This document shows, in pieces, positions 55,730-64,000 of a stretch of DNA of 64,000 bases. The position numbers and the translations under genes were made by a program. The notes beneath the pieces were generated by a model. It saw only the letters and a list, made by a program, of their open reading frames with translations, ran no database searches and was not told the origin of the DNA. This stretch comes from Cyclaneusma minus (Eukaryota > Ascomycota > Leotiomycetes > Marthamycetales > Marthamycetaceae): assembly GCA_037179335.1 (NCBI GenBank), contig JAKZHN010000001.1:744001-808000 (forward strand), written 5' to 3'. Numbering within the stretch: the first letter of the stretch is position 1; every line of letters starts with the position of its first letter.

Positions 55730-57164
55730 GGAGTGTGTTTTATTCGACTGTGAGGAACACAGGGGGTTGTATTACATATGGGTTCAGGCTGTTTCTGTCA
55801 GTTTCGAGGACGGAATGTAAAAAGAGCCGGAGGCGTATGGTACATACAGTATGAGGCCAGCCGGACGGATTCGATGAAGTCTCTAGGGACGGATTGATGG
55901 AGTCCCTTACATACTTATATTATTACAAAGCTTCACTACAAAGCTTCTTTCCTGGAAGAGGTGGGAGAGGGGAATAGGGCATTTACCGAAAGACCGGGAA
56001 AAAAAAGTCTAATTCTTTTTGATTCTTAAGAAAGTTTTGGGATAATGTACATTTTTTGACCTTGACGGTCTAGTTTTGAGTTTTGACATCTTTTTGTCTT
56101 GGGTCGGGATTTGGGGATTTTTGTGGGATTTTGGGACGGCGCGAAGAGGGAGATGATTGGGTAATCCAGGGTAAATACAAATGTGCCTTCTTTTGTGTAT
56201 GTTTTGAGCATGAAGGGCTCGATGGAGATGAATTCTTTTTGTGTGAAACTGTGGATTGGAATGGTTTGGGACCGCTTTTAGCCTTTAAGGGGTAAGTCAC
56301 GCGGGTATGATGTATCTGTTTTGTTGCACGTCGATGATTCCGCGCGCTACTCGCGCCAGCACCGGCGCCAGTCTAAGGTTCCGCATTCAGGGGCTAAGTA
56401 ATTGCTTGGAACTGCGAGGCTGTTTTGTTGCACGTCGATGATTTCGACGCTTGCGCCATCCCATGGGCTGTGTGTGTGAGAGATTCGGAAAAGAAAATTG
56501 GGTAAGGAAGTAGGTTAGGACTAAGGTAGTTTAGATGTAGGACCGTAGGGGGCATAGCTAGCAGGAGGGGGGAGGGGGGAGACTATGGTTTATGAAGTAT
56601 GTTGCTGTTGTCTGTTTAAGTAGACAGATTTAGGGGAAGGTTGATACAATCCCCCATGGATGGGGGAGGGTGGGGGTCTATATAAGCTGGAGGGAAAGGA
56701 GGGGCGGGAAAGGGGGATAGGAGGGGGTTAGATGTGAAGGTATTGCGCGAGAGCTGGGGATGGCTGGTTTGGCGGCTAGGAAGATCTTGTAGCATGCTGT
56801 CTTCCAATCCCAGGCGCTTCAGGGTATTTTGTGACCAGCAGAAAGGAGAGGCACGAATGAGGAAAACTGAGGAACAGGAAAGCGCAACTGAAGCTCTATC
56901 TCGCGCAATATATAGGACTCTAGCTGACTAAGGGCTGATAAAGGAAGCTAGCTCACGCGATAACAAATTTATAATACCGCAGCTGCTTGGAACACTAGAG
57001 CCCATCAGTATTCACAAAGTTGAAGGGGGTCTGTTGTGCCCTTGAGTTCCACGTGCAGCGGAACTATTGTGTCGATCAAAGCAAGACGCTGGACAATGGT
57101 CACGAGATATAAAGGAATCAGCTTGAGCTACATTCTTTCCAGCTACGAGGTGACTAATATACAT
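55730..57164. other. Intergenic between convergent genes
   Basis: 1.4 kb, G/T-rich on the plus strand, no supported gene. TGTTTTGTTGCACGTCGATGA occurs twice nearly unchanged, at about 56319 and 56422. Confidence 0.4.
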
Positions 57165-58769
57165 CTAGCTACAATCACAGCCTTGAGCAAGCCAAAAATC
57201 TCGTTCTGTTGGGTGCATGTGCTGTTCATAGCTTGGAAAGTTTAGCGGTGTCGGATTGTCGAGGTACCGAGTGACACTAGCAGGTAGTGGATGGTAGCAT
57301 CTAAGTGGTTTCCCTCTCCGAGACAAGGGGCAATTGGGACCTGGGAACACTTTTGTTTTGGCTTCGGTACGGCGGGAAGGAAAAGGCCCATAAGGCAACC
57401 TTAAGTTCCGTCGGTCGCTGGGCACCGTTCCATAGCTGAATTTGGCGGGTCGGGGGGTCTCATTGTTGGAAGACTCTGGCGATGAGTTCTCGGTGCGAGG
57501 GGAAGGGGGAGACTTGTTTCTTTCTTCTGAGGTGCTCAGCGCTATGCCAGTTCCGTAGCTATTGGTGTATGTTGTGACTTTATCGTCGAATAGTGTTGTT
57601 GATTTTCGCGCCTTGGGCGTTGGGGGCTCAGGGATTGGGTCAGGAACCGTCGTTTGGGGCTCGGCGGTTGGCTGGGGCGCGGCGACGGGCGTCGAGGAGG
57701 TCGATGGCATTGGGAGGCAAGCTGACGGACTGTCCAGGGGGACTCCTTCTGGAGCCAGACAGAACTGCGGACTTCCGAAGGCCTTATTGAGATCCTTTTG
57801 GGAATTCTTGGAACTTCTGCGCGTCACAGCCGGGTCCACATTGGTGGGGTTGAACCCGGATGCCGGTGTGGATGCGTTCGATGGCCTATTATTGAACTTG
57901 GCCCCGGTGGCGTAGGGGGTACTATCAGAAGACTCTGGTACTTCGTCCTCAGCACAGTGGGGTGGAGAAGGCTCCTTGGTGTGAATGGTATCGGCGTCTG
58001 GATTCTCAAACTTGACTCTTTTCATGGGTGGTGAGTATCTCGAGGGTGGGGCTCGTAAGTATGAGGAGCTCCTCTTCCGCTTCAAATGCGATGGTAAGGC
58101 GATATCCTCTGTAGTGGTGGCAGTGTTCGCGGTGCGATTCCCTTTCTCCGTCTTGAGAATCGAGGGTAAAGTGTTTGTGGTCTGAGTTTCTTCCTTCATC
58201 TTAATACTCGCCGAGGAGGCAATCTCAGCCAACGTAAAGGAGCTCTTTTCATCACTCTCCCTGACTGGCCCCACTCCTCCACCTCCATAATATCGTTCTA
58301 GTACTTTCCAGTAATGGAACCCAGTTTTTTCAAAGTCAAAAACACGCCCGACGCCACACGCAGCCCACATCTCCTGGCTGACAATTGTATACAACAAGAA
58401 CTGGACTTGCTGATTAAGCAACTGCGCGTACTTGGTCTTGAACATAGCGCGACCGGCAGAATCTAGGACATACGACTCCGGTATCTCGTCGGGGTGGCTG
58501 ATGACTACGCCCCATGCACCCATGAGAACGAAAACTGACATTGTTCTAGTCCGCCATTCGGCATATGCTTGTTTGGACTCGAGAACTGGCGCTAGTGATA
58601 GTGCGTGAGCGAGTAGACATGTCCGATTGCCATCGAGGCGAGCTTCCTCCTCTTTGGTAAGCTCGCCTGGAAATATCGAGTTTTGCATGAGTGGCTGTGC
58701 TGCTTGAGTGGGAGAGGACGGGGTTGGAGGGGACGGGGTTGGAGAGGATGGGTATGAAAAGGACGTCAT
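57165..58769 (-). CDS. Hypothetical protein with copia Gag-like N-terminal region, copy 1
   Basis: A single frame of 534 residues. Residues about 60-170 read YAEWRTRTMSVFVLMGAWGV, an alternating region LNQQVQFLLYTIVSQEMWAA and FHYWKVLERYYGGG. The order W...LxxxGxWxVI...LxxxIxxxxW...WxxLxxxY is that of the Gag region (UBN2/DUF4219 type) of Ty1/copia elements. There is no CCHC knuckle and no polymerase or integrase downstream, so if the origin is right it is a lone, possibly domesticated Gag gene. The rest is Pro/Ser/Thr-rich and probably disordered, ending GCDCS. The gene at 60614 is its paralogue, on the same strand. Function unknown. Confidence 0.7.
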   Translation of the reverse strand: MTSFSYPSSPTPSPPTPSSPTQAAQPLMQNSIFPGELTKEEEARLDGNRTCLLAHALSLAPVLESKQAYAEWRTRTMSVFVLMGAWGVVISHPDEIPESYVLDSAGRAMFKTKYAQLLNQQVQFLLYTIVSQEMWAACGVGRVFDFEKTGFHYWKVLERYYGGGGVGPVRESDEKSSFTLAEIASSASIKMKEETQTTNTLPSILKTEKGNRTANTATTTEDIALPSHLKRKRSSSYLRAPPSRYSPPMKRVKFENPDADTIHTKEPSPPHCAEDEVPESSDSTPYATGAKFNNRPSNASTPASGFNPTNVDPAVTRRSSKNSQKDLNKAFGSPQFCLAPEGVPLDSPSACLPMPSTSSTPVAAPQPTAEPQTTVPDPIPEPPTPKARKSTTLFDDKVTTYTNSYGTGIALSTSEERNKSPPSPRTENSSPESSNNETPRPAKFSYGTVPSDRRNLRLPYGPFPSRRTEAKTKVFPGPNCPLSRRGKPLRCYHPLPASVTRYLDNPTPLNFPSYEQHMHPTERDFWLAQGCDCS

Positions 58770-59456
58770 TGTCGACTAAGTTGGCTTTTGAGATTTTTGA
58801 CTGTTGATGCTTGTGAATGAGAGTAGATATTGGGTTGAGAGAATCTAGTTTGAAGAGCGAGTGATGTTGGGCGTTGGCTAATATACCCATATTTTGGTCG
58901 CTCGGGAAACTCCAAGACTTCCTAAGATCGAAGTTTCACCTGCACGAAACTACCACTCGGATAAGGTCCGCATCTTCTGGAACCTACAGATTAACGCTAC
59001 AGTTTCAGACAAAGCCTCGCTAGAATTTTGCCTGTCTTTACGGCAATGTTTCAGTGACTGAGACTGTGGTTCTGCGACGGATGTTAGCGCCATAAGAAAG
59101 GCACAAAGAAGATTCAGAAACAAACCTCAGACTGTGTTTCGCTTACAGATCAGAAGATTTTTCGAGCATTCGCTGCTCAGTATAAATGGAAGTTGAATAC
59201 CTAGTTGATCCAAGTTTACTTTCGAAGTTGTGTAAGCCCATCGAAGTCTGACAGTCATTCTTTGCTGAGGGCTACATTTCAGGCGTAGTTCACATTCAGT
59301 GGAATTTAAAGCAGATCTGGCACACAGGTTTCTGCTGTGAGGACTTCCCTTTCACTTAATTCGTTTTGTACCGGCGGCCAAGGGAAGCCGCAGCATCCTC
59401 CACGCCTCCTTTCCCACCAAGCCCCGAGGAAGCTTGACTACTCGTCGAGTATGCCA
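58770..59456. promoter_or_regulatory. Upstream region of the Gag-like copy 1
   Basis: 690 bp between the two paralogues, non-coding. No distinct site recognised. Confidence 0.35.
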
Positions 59457-60614
59457 TCAATATGAACTACCATCTCCCAAACTTCTATTCCGACCTCCCC
59501 ACTTCCCATATTTACCGTAGCATCTCACGCAACTGCCTCTACACTGCCCGGTCGGTACGTCCACTTCGGAAGAGGAATCAGTAGGAGGGCCCCGATCCAC
59601 TCCCTTGCCTTTTCCTGCACTCAGTTCCTTGGAACCAACCTCACCTAGACTCCGACCCGGCCTGCTTGAATATTTCGGTGCAGTGTCGCGCTCATACTGC
59701 TTGTTCTGGGTGGCAAATTCTTCGGCCCGACCTTGCTTGTCTGGATAGTTCGGCGCAGCGTCACGTTGGTACTGCTTGTTCTGGCTCGCAACTTCCTCGC
59801 CCCAACCTCGAATTTCTGGATACTTCGGCGCAACATCCCGCTCATACTGGTCGTTCCTGGTGGCACTTTCTTTGTCCCAAACTTGCTCAACACTCCGAAT
59901 CTGGGCAGGCTCAACGGCAGTCCCACCCCAACCAGGCTCACCACTCCGTATCTGGTCCGTCTTGGGCGAGGCGATCATGTAACTATCGTTACCATTGTGC
60001 TCGACGCCATCACTTTGCGCGCTCTCGATATTATCTTGAACATACTGTATCGGTTCGGGCTCGACGGGAATCCCACGCCAGCCAGGCTCAACGGTCAGGA
60101 TCTGGTCGGCCTTGGCGGAAGGGCTTGCACGAATATCGTTGCCATTCTGCTCAATCGCGTCATTCTGCACGCCCTCAACATTATCCTGAACAATATTATC
60201 TTCGAAGTTGTCTTCAAAAATACCATCTTCGAAATACCGAGCAATCGCCAACCACAGTCCCTGAGCTCTCGGTATCTCCAGTGACTCCTCCATATCTCGT
60301 ATTCCACATGCCTCAAGGATGGACGGATCAACAGTCTGGTACATGAGTGCCCAAGCCAGTTCCTCGAGTGCAATCTTGCGTCGGTTCAAGCAGGGGAAGG
60401 CGATGGCTTTCGATCGTAATCTTGCGGGACCGATGACTCTACCCCAGCCGCCTAGAAGTATGAACATGCCGATGAACTTCGAGCGCCATTCTTTGTATTG
60501 GGTCTTGGTGATGTTGTGAGTGGGGTTCTCGCGGATCAGGGAGGACAGGAGCGCGAGGCTGTCTTGAAGCAAGGCGAGTTGCGTGAGGTGGCCGTGGTCA
60601 CTGGAGGGCGACAT
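59457..60614 (-). CDS. Hypothetical protein with copia Gag-like N-terminal region, copy 2
   Basis: 385 residues from the first ATG (MSPSSDHGHL); the open frame extends upstream only to a GTG. Residues about 45-150 (YKEWRSKFIGMFILLGGWGR, LEELAWALMYQTVDPSILEA, LWLAIARYFEDG) align with copy 1 and share its Gag-like pattern. The C-terminal half is made of two layers of repeats: two units of about 50 residues with EPGWRGIPVEP and EPGWGGTAVEP, then three of about 25 with ATxNxQYxRDxAPxY. It ends with Cys-containing GQCRGSCVRCYGKYGKW. No enzymatic motif. Function unknown. Confidence 0.68.
   Translation of the reverse strand: MSPSSDHGHLTQLALLQDSLALLSSLIRENPTHNITKTQYKEWRSKFIGMFILLGGWGRVIGPARLRSKAIAFPCLNRRKIALEELAWALMYQTVDPSILEACGIRDMEESLEIPRAQGLWLAIARYFEDGIFEDNFEDNIVQDNVEGVQNDAIEQNGNDIRASPSAKADQILTVEPGWRGIPVEPEPIQYVQDNIESAQSDGVEHNGNDSYMIASPKTDQIRSGEPGWGGTAVEPAQIRSVEQVWDKESATRNDQYERDVAPKYPEIRGWGEEVASQNKQYQRDAAPNYPDKQGRAEEFATQNKQYERDTAPKYSSRPGRSLGEVGSKELSAGKGKGVDRGPPTDSSSEVDVPTGQCRGSCVRCYGKYGKWGGRNRSLGDGSSY
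59662..60200 (-). repeat. Two families of in-frame repeats in Gag-like copy 2
   Basis: 59662-59883 holds three units of 72-75 bp encoding ExATxNKQYERDxAPxYPxx. 59909-60055 and 60059-60200 are two units of about 145 bp encoding EHNGND...DQIRSGEPGWGG-like sequence. All keep the reading frame. Confidence 0.65.
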
Positions 60615-60939
60615 TGTGGATGGCGGTGCCTGGATCTCAGCAGTTGGGGGATGCTTTGTTGGGAAAGCCGTGGAGTAGGTAGAACAGGCTGGATTTCTTA
60701 AACCTCGGATCACGTATTGTCAACAAAGGGCAAACGTGCCGTTCTTTGGGAGTTGCGACAAAATAACTTTTTGATTCCATGGGTTTCTGCTTCTCAACCG
60801 AGTGAAAGAAGCCTTGACATTCGCAGTCGAAACTAATGTACTGAATACAAGTAAGCTGACTATACGTGCCACCTAGGGCAGATGTTCCTCATCCTATTTA
60901 TCTTATGTACCGTACCGCATCTCTGCCATAGTACGCAGA
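60615..60939. other. Intergenic, short
   Basis: Upstream of Gag-like copy 2 and downstream of the next minus-strand gene. Nothing recognised. Confidence 0.35.
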
Positions 60940-61839
60940 CTAGGGTACTTGGCTTGACTCTGTCTTTTCTCCCGTCTCAGTCCCCCGGGGGTCTGGCTTG
61001 ACAGTGTCCATCAGAAACTTTGGTGAACAGTCGCAAAAGCCATTGACAGTGGCCCAAACCATCAGTTTCTTTGCTCCGAGCTCCATGATGTCTGCAGCTT
61101 GGTCCTCTGTGCACCTGCAGAATGCATCTCCCTCCTGATCGTCACGGTGGAAGTCCCCATCACTCCAGTTGATTATTGCCTTCATTCCGTACGAGGCAGG
61201 AGTGTTGATGGTATGTGGCAGTGGGAGCCGCTGGTGGTTGATGAGGGCGGTCAGCTCGGCGATACTCCTCTCAGACCGCGGTGGTCCAGTTGAAGGGTTG
61301 TTGGCATCGCTATTAAGGACGGCGGCGGGGGGGTTGAGAGCAGGCAGACTTGTAGCGCCAACAGGGTCGGGCGCTGGTGCAACGCTACTCGTTGAATCTG
61401 ATGAGAATTCAGAGTAATCTTTTCCTACAAACCCAAGAATAGTGGCGTCCCTAAATAAGATCTTGGGATAGAGCCTGGGCAAAGATGTTGACGCATCGTC
61501 TTTCTAGTGTTGGTGTTAGACATATCACTTGATAGCTGAGAGCACTACCACTTACGGGTACTTTGGTAGCTCTAATCACCACCAGAGTGTCTTTCAGGTA
61601 CTGAAAGTCGACGAAACGAGGTTGCTGCCAGAATTCTCCTAAAATCTCGTAGCGATCTCCGATATCTAACGCCTTTGGAAACCAGACGACATAGTTGGCA
61701 GTGTGAGTCTGCAACGGACAGTAAGCTTCCTCGACAGTCACCTGTATCCTAAACTGCGTCTGGAATTCAGCAAGATGCCAACGGCTCGTCAATCTGCATG
61801 GACGGGAGAGCGACTTACCATGCCGAGGGGTTTATCCAT
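60940..61839 (-). CDS. Hypothetical small protein, copy 1 of a possible pair
   Basis: Exons 61839-61819, 61759-61556 and 61503-60940 give 262 residues (MDKPLGM then TQFRIQVTVEEAYCPL). Both introns have GTAAGT donors, and the sum is in frame. Blocks YVVWFPKALDIGDRYEILGE, YLKDTLVVIRATKVP and LYPKILFRDATILGFVGKDY recur in looser form in the gene at 62705. A Pro/Ser/Ala-rich middle and a C-terminal part with several Cys (AFCRCTEDQAADIME, GFCDCSPKFL) follow. I do not recognise a family; it has no signal peptide or membrane segment. Confidence 0.6.
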
Positions 61840-62704
61840 GTAATGGACCAGGACAGTTTCATCGAAGTCACAGCGATTGACAGTGCACCTGAGCTTCATA
61901 CCCGGACGGCACCTATCGAACTTGCGTGGCTGAGTTCTAGTCTCCATACTGCCCAGGGAGAATTGATCGCCGAAGGGACGGTTGAGGCTCTCGAAGCAAA
62001 TTCTGGCAGGTTGATTTTGAGGGACGCTCGAGCTTGCACGGAGAAGGCTAGCTAAGATCTGCCCTAATATCAGGGAATGTCGCTAGCGAACGCGCTACCT
62101 AAGCGAAGAGAGCTAGCGCGGTGGCCACCTCAAAGGGTAGACTCACAAGTTTCAGCGATTTGGACATCAGATGCCTTTAAATACCGTGAGAAGGCCTAGC
62201 AATTGGTAGCGCAATGAATGGCAGACGAGTCAAATGACTACATCAAAAATCAAGAGCTGACACAGATAGACCCTGGATTGAGAGCAGTTTGAGGAATGAC
62301 GTGCAACCCATGAATTGAGAAGCAACTTGAGGGATTAGAGAGACCGCATGGGGTGAGGCAGCTGACACAATCTGAAGAATATACAGGTAGTTTGAAGGAA
62401 CTCAAGCGACGAGAAGGATCTCAAGTGATGAGATGAGGCTCAAATGATGTAGATCAGTCTAGATGATTGAATGTATCTCAACTCAAAAGAAAGGCTCAAG
62501 TGATGTGAAGTGCTGCCATAGTGTCGATCACAAAGAGAACTTCAAGCAGGGAGAGATCACTGAAGTGACTAGATATGGCCCGAATGATAAGAAGCAAACT
62601 TTAACCCGAGAAATTCCAAGCATTTATATCTCGACATCTCTTTCATCCGTTGCAACTCACACTAGAAAATCATTCCCCTTGTATCACAAAGCCTTTGAGA
62701 GACC
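61840..62704. promoter_or_regulatory. Divergent upstream region of the small-protein pair
   Basis: About 860 bp between the two diverging genes. 62220-62600 is purine-rich with many GATGAG/CAAGTGATG-like short repeats (TCAAGTGATGAGATG, CTCAAATGATG, CTCAAGTGATG). No gene seen. Confidence 0.35.
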
Positions 62705-63439
62705 ATGGAGTCCCGAACACTACCAATCACCCCCAGCGGCAAGCGCCCGATCGTTGACTTAACGATCATGGTCAACAGCACGCATTGGAGAGAGGAAGCT
62801 GGAATGGTATGTTAAATACCCCCCTTCGTAGGGTATATTGCTTGCTTTCTCATAAACTGCACACAGTTTGAAGCCGATCTAGCAATGCCCAGTACCCCGT
62901 CACAGAGTTCGTACCAGCTCAACGACGTAAGCGACTGCACCGAACTTGTTACGTGGACCAAGGAAGACCTGAAAGCACCGTTCTACAAGATCAAGGGCGA
63001 GTTGTGGTCCTCTTCCCATAGCGAAGATGACCACATGATCATTGTGGCTTCTCAGGCAATGGAGGTAATGGATTCCATCATTTCCATATTAAGAGAGTTT
63101 TCGGAAGATTCACTGACTGTGAACAAGATCGATAGCACGTGGGGGTTGGTACCGCGGCCCAAAATCACTTTCCCACGAGTGACCGTTGGCAAAATTAAGA
63201 TGGGACTTGCTTGGGAAGGCGAAGGAACGGTATCAAAAGAGGCGGTTGAGCTCTTTTGGGAAGATGGTTTCGTCAACCAGGACAATGTCCAAAGCTCTAT
63301 CTGGGTGTACCTGGGTCCTAATGTTCCAAATGCGGAGATGGAGTCTGTGGAGACCTTTGCGATCGCTGCAGAGGGAGTCATCCGCGTCCAGGATGGTGTC
63401 CGCACTTTCTATGAGATGAGTTCTTGGAGGCTCTTGTAG
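62705..63439 (+). CDS. Hypothetical small protein, copy 2 of a possible pair
   Basis: Exons 62705-62806 and 62867-63439 give 224 residues (MESRTLPITPSGKRP...). The first exon holds a short basic/hydrophobic head, KRPIVDLTIMV. The second contains LVTWTKEDLKAPFYKIKGEL, then DDHMIIVASQAMEV and LVPRPKITFPRVTVGKI, which line up with YVVWFPKAL...YEILGE, DTLVVIRATKV and LYPKILFRDATILGF of the divergent neighbour. No known family. An independent ATG at 62885 begins a 184-residue frame, but the 60-nt intron and matching phase favour the longer protein. Confidence 0.62.
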
Positions 63440-64000
63440 TTGCCGCTCGAGGAATGAGTTCCCAGAAGGCATTGAAGAGGGGTGTTGGGCCCCTCTGAGG
63501 GGTTTAGTGATTTCCGTGGAAGAGTTTTCGCCATCCAACATGGTAAATTGATAGGCAAAGCAATCTTTCTGTAGACTCCCAAGACTAGCAAGTGTTCCAT
63601 GCGTGATTTGCGTTGAGACTCTGTCGTCAAAAATTTGGAATCCCGTCTGGAAACATACTTCGGGTCAAGTAAATGGTCAGCAATTTCCAAAGACACCAGC
63701 TCCAATCAGACCTTACTGATCTGTTGAACACTTGCTAGGTTGATAGGAAGAAACCAGATCATTTGAGAGAACAAAAACTCGTACTGAAAGATCAAGAATG
63801 TTCCAACTTGACCATGGCCTTTGTATCCATCCGAAAAAGCGCGCAAGTAGACCAAGAAGAGTACCCAGCGCCCGACTTCTAGAGCAAAGTTGTGACCATG
63901 AGCTATTGCCAAAACCTTCCATCATTCACAAGAAGCACCTGAATTGCATTCGTTGACTTCTCATGCTTTTATCGCAGAGGCCTTGGTCACAATCGCTTCC
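63440..64000 (-). other. Window edge, possible partial gene on the minus strand
   Basis: Minus-strand frames at 63912-63706 (FLFSQMIWFLPINLASVQQI) and 63705-63409 are placed like exons of a further member of the small-protein pair, where the first gene has NYVVWFPKALDIGDRYEI. The similarity is too short to call a gene. Confidence 0.25.

Noticed and set aside
61798..62055. Plus-strand frame of 85 codons
   Set aside because: It lies antisense to the first exon and promoter of the small-protein gene and has no features of its own.

Overview
The window is nuclear DNA of a filamentous ascomycete (Pezizomycotina; class not resolved). The evidence is short spliceosomal introns of about 53-127 nt (one of 511 nt) with GT...AG ends and CTAAC/CTGAC branch sites, a fungal Zn(II)2Cys6 regulator, and two very AT-rich blocks with no open frame of 60 codons, as left by repeat-induced point mutation (RIP).

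Layout. 1.2-15.5 kb holds ordinary genes: a Zn2Cys6 transcription factor (-), a family III (CaiB/BaiF) CoA-transferase-like protein, an intradiol (catechol/hydroxyquinol-type) dioxygenase, and a tandem pair of F-box-like proteins with a relict first exon of a third copy between them. The regulator, CoA-transferase and dioxygenase could form a small aromatic-acid catabolic neighbourhood, but this is inference. 16-44 kb, plus a fragment at the left edge, is an accessory region dominated by one repeated family, here called F1-F11. A complete member has an N-terminal CX2CX6CX5CX2CX8C cluster (a variant of the Gal4 binuclear zinc cluster with a GHRxCDR core), a Ser-rich linker, and a C-terminal domain of about 260 residues marked by VNPxFRG, PVTxxxWEEYP and ANSLAVAVHRAA, which I cannot assign to a known family. 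F10 and F11 are complete. F2 is intact but lacks the cluster and lies on the other strand. The other copies are broken by frameshifts, deletions, fusions and insertions. A TIR transposon splits F8, a JmjC-like fragment interrupts F9, and a block of unknown origin interrupts F3. At least seven copies keep an intron in the 5' UTR just before the ATG, most with a TACTGACTTTG branch motif. The two RIP-mutated blocks (about 24.1-29.8 and 35.1-40.2 kb) sit inside this array.

45-64 kb is mixed. It has a phenylalanine/histidine ammonia-lyase family gene (-), a gene-poor stretch of about 5.5 kb, a TBC-domain protein whose usual catalytic finger residues are replaced, two related proteins with a copia Gag-like N-terminal region (-), and two unknown small proteins that may be distant paralogues.

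Exon structures were derived by eye from splice signals, reading frame and family continuity. Domain names are from recognition of motifs, not from a search.
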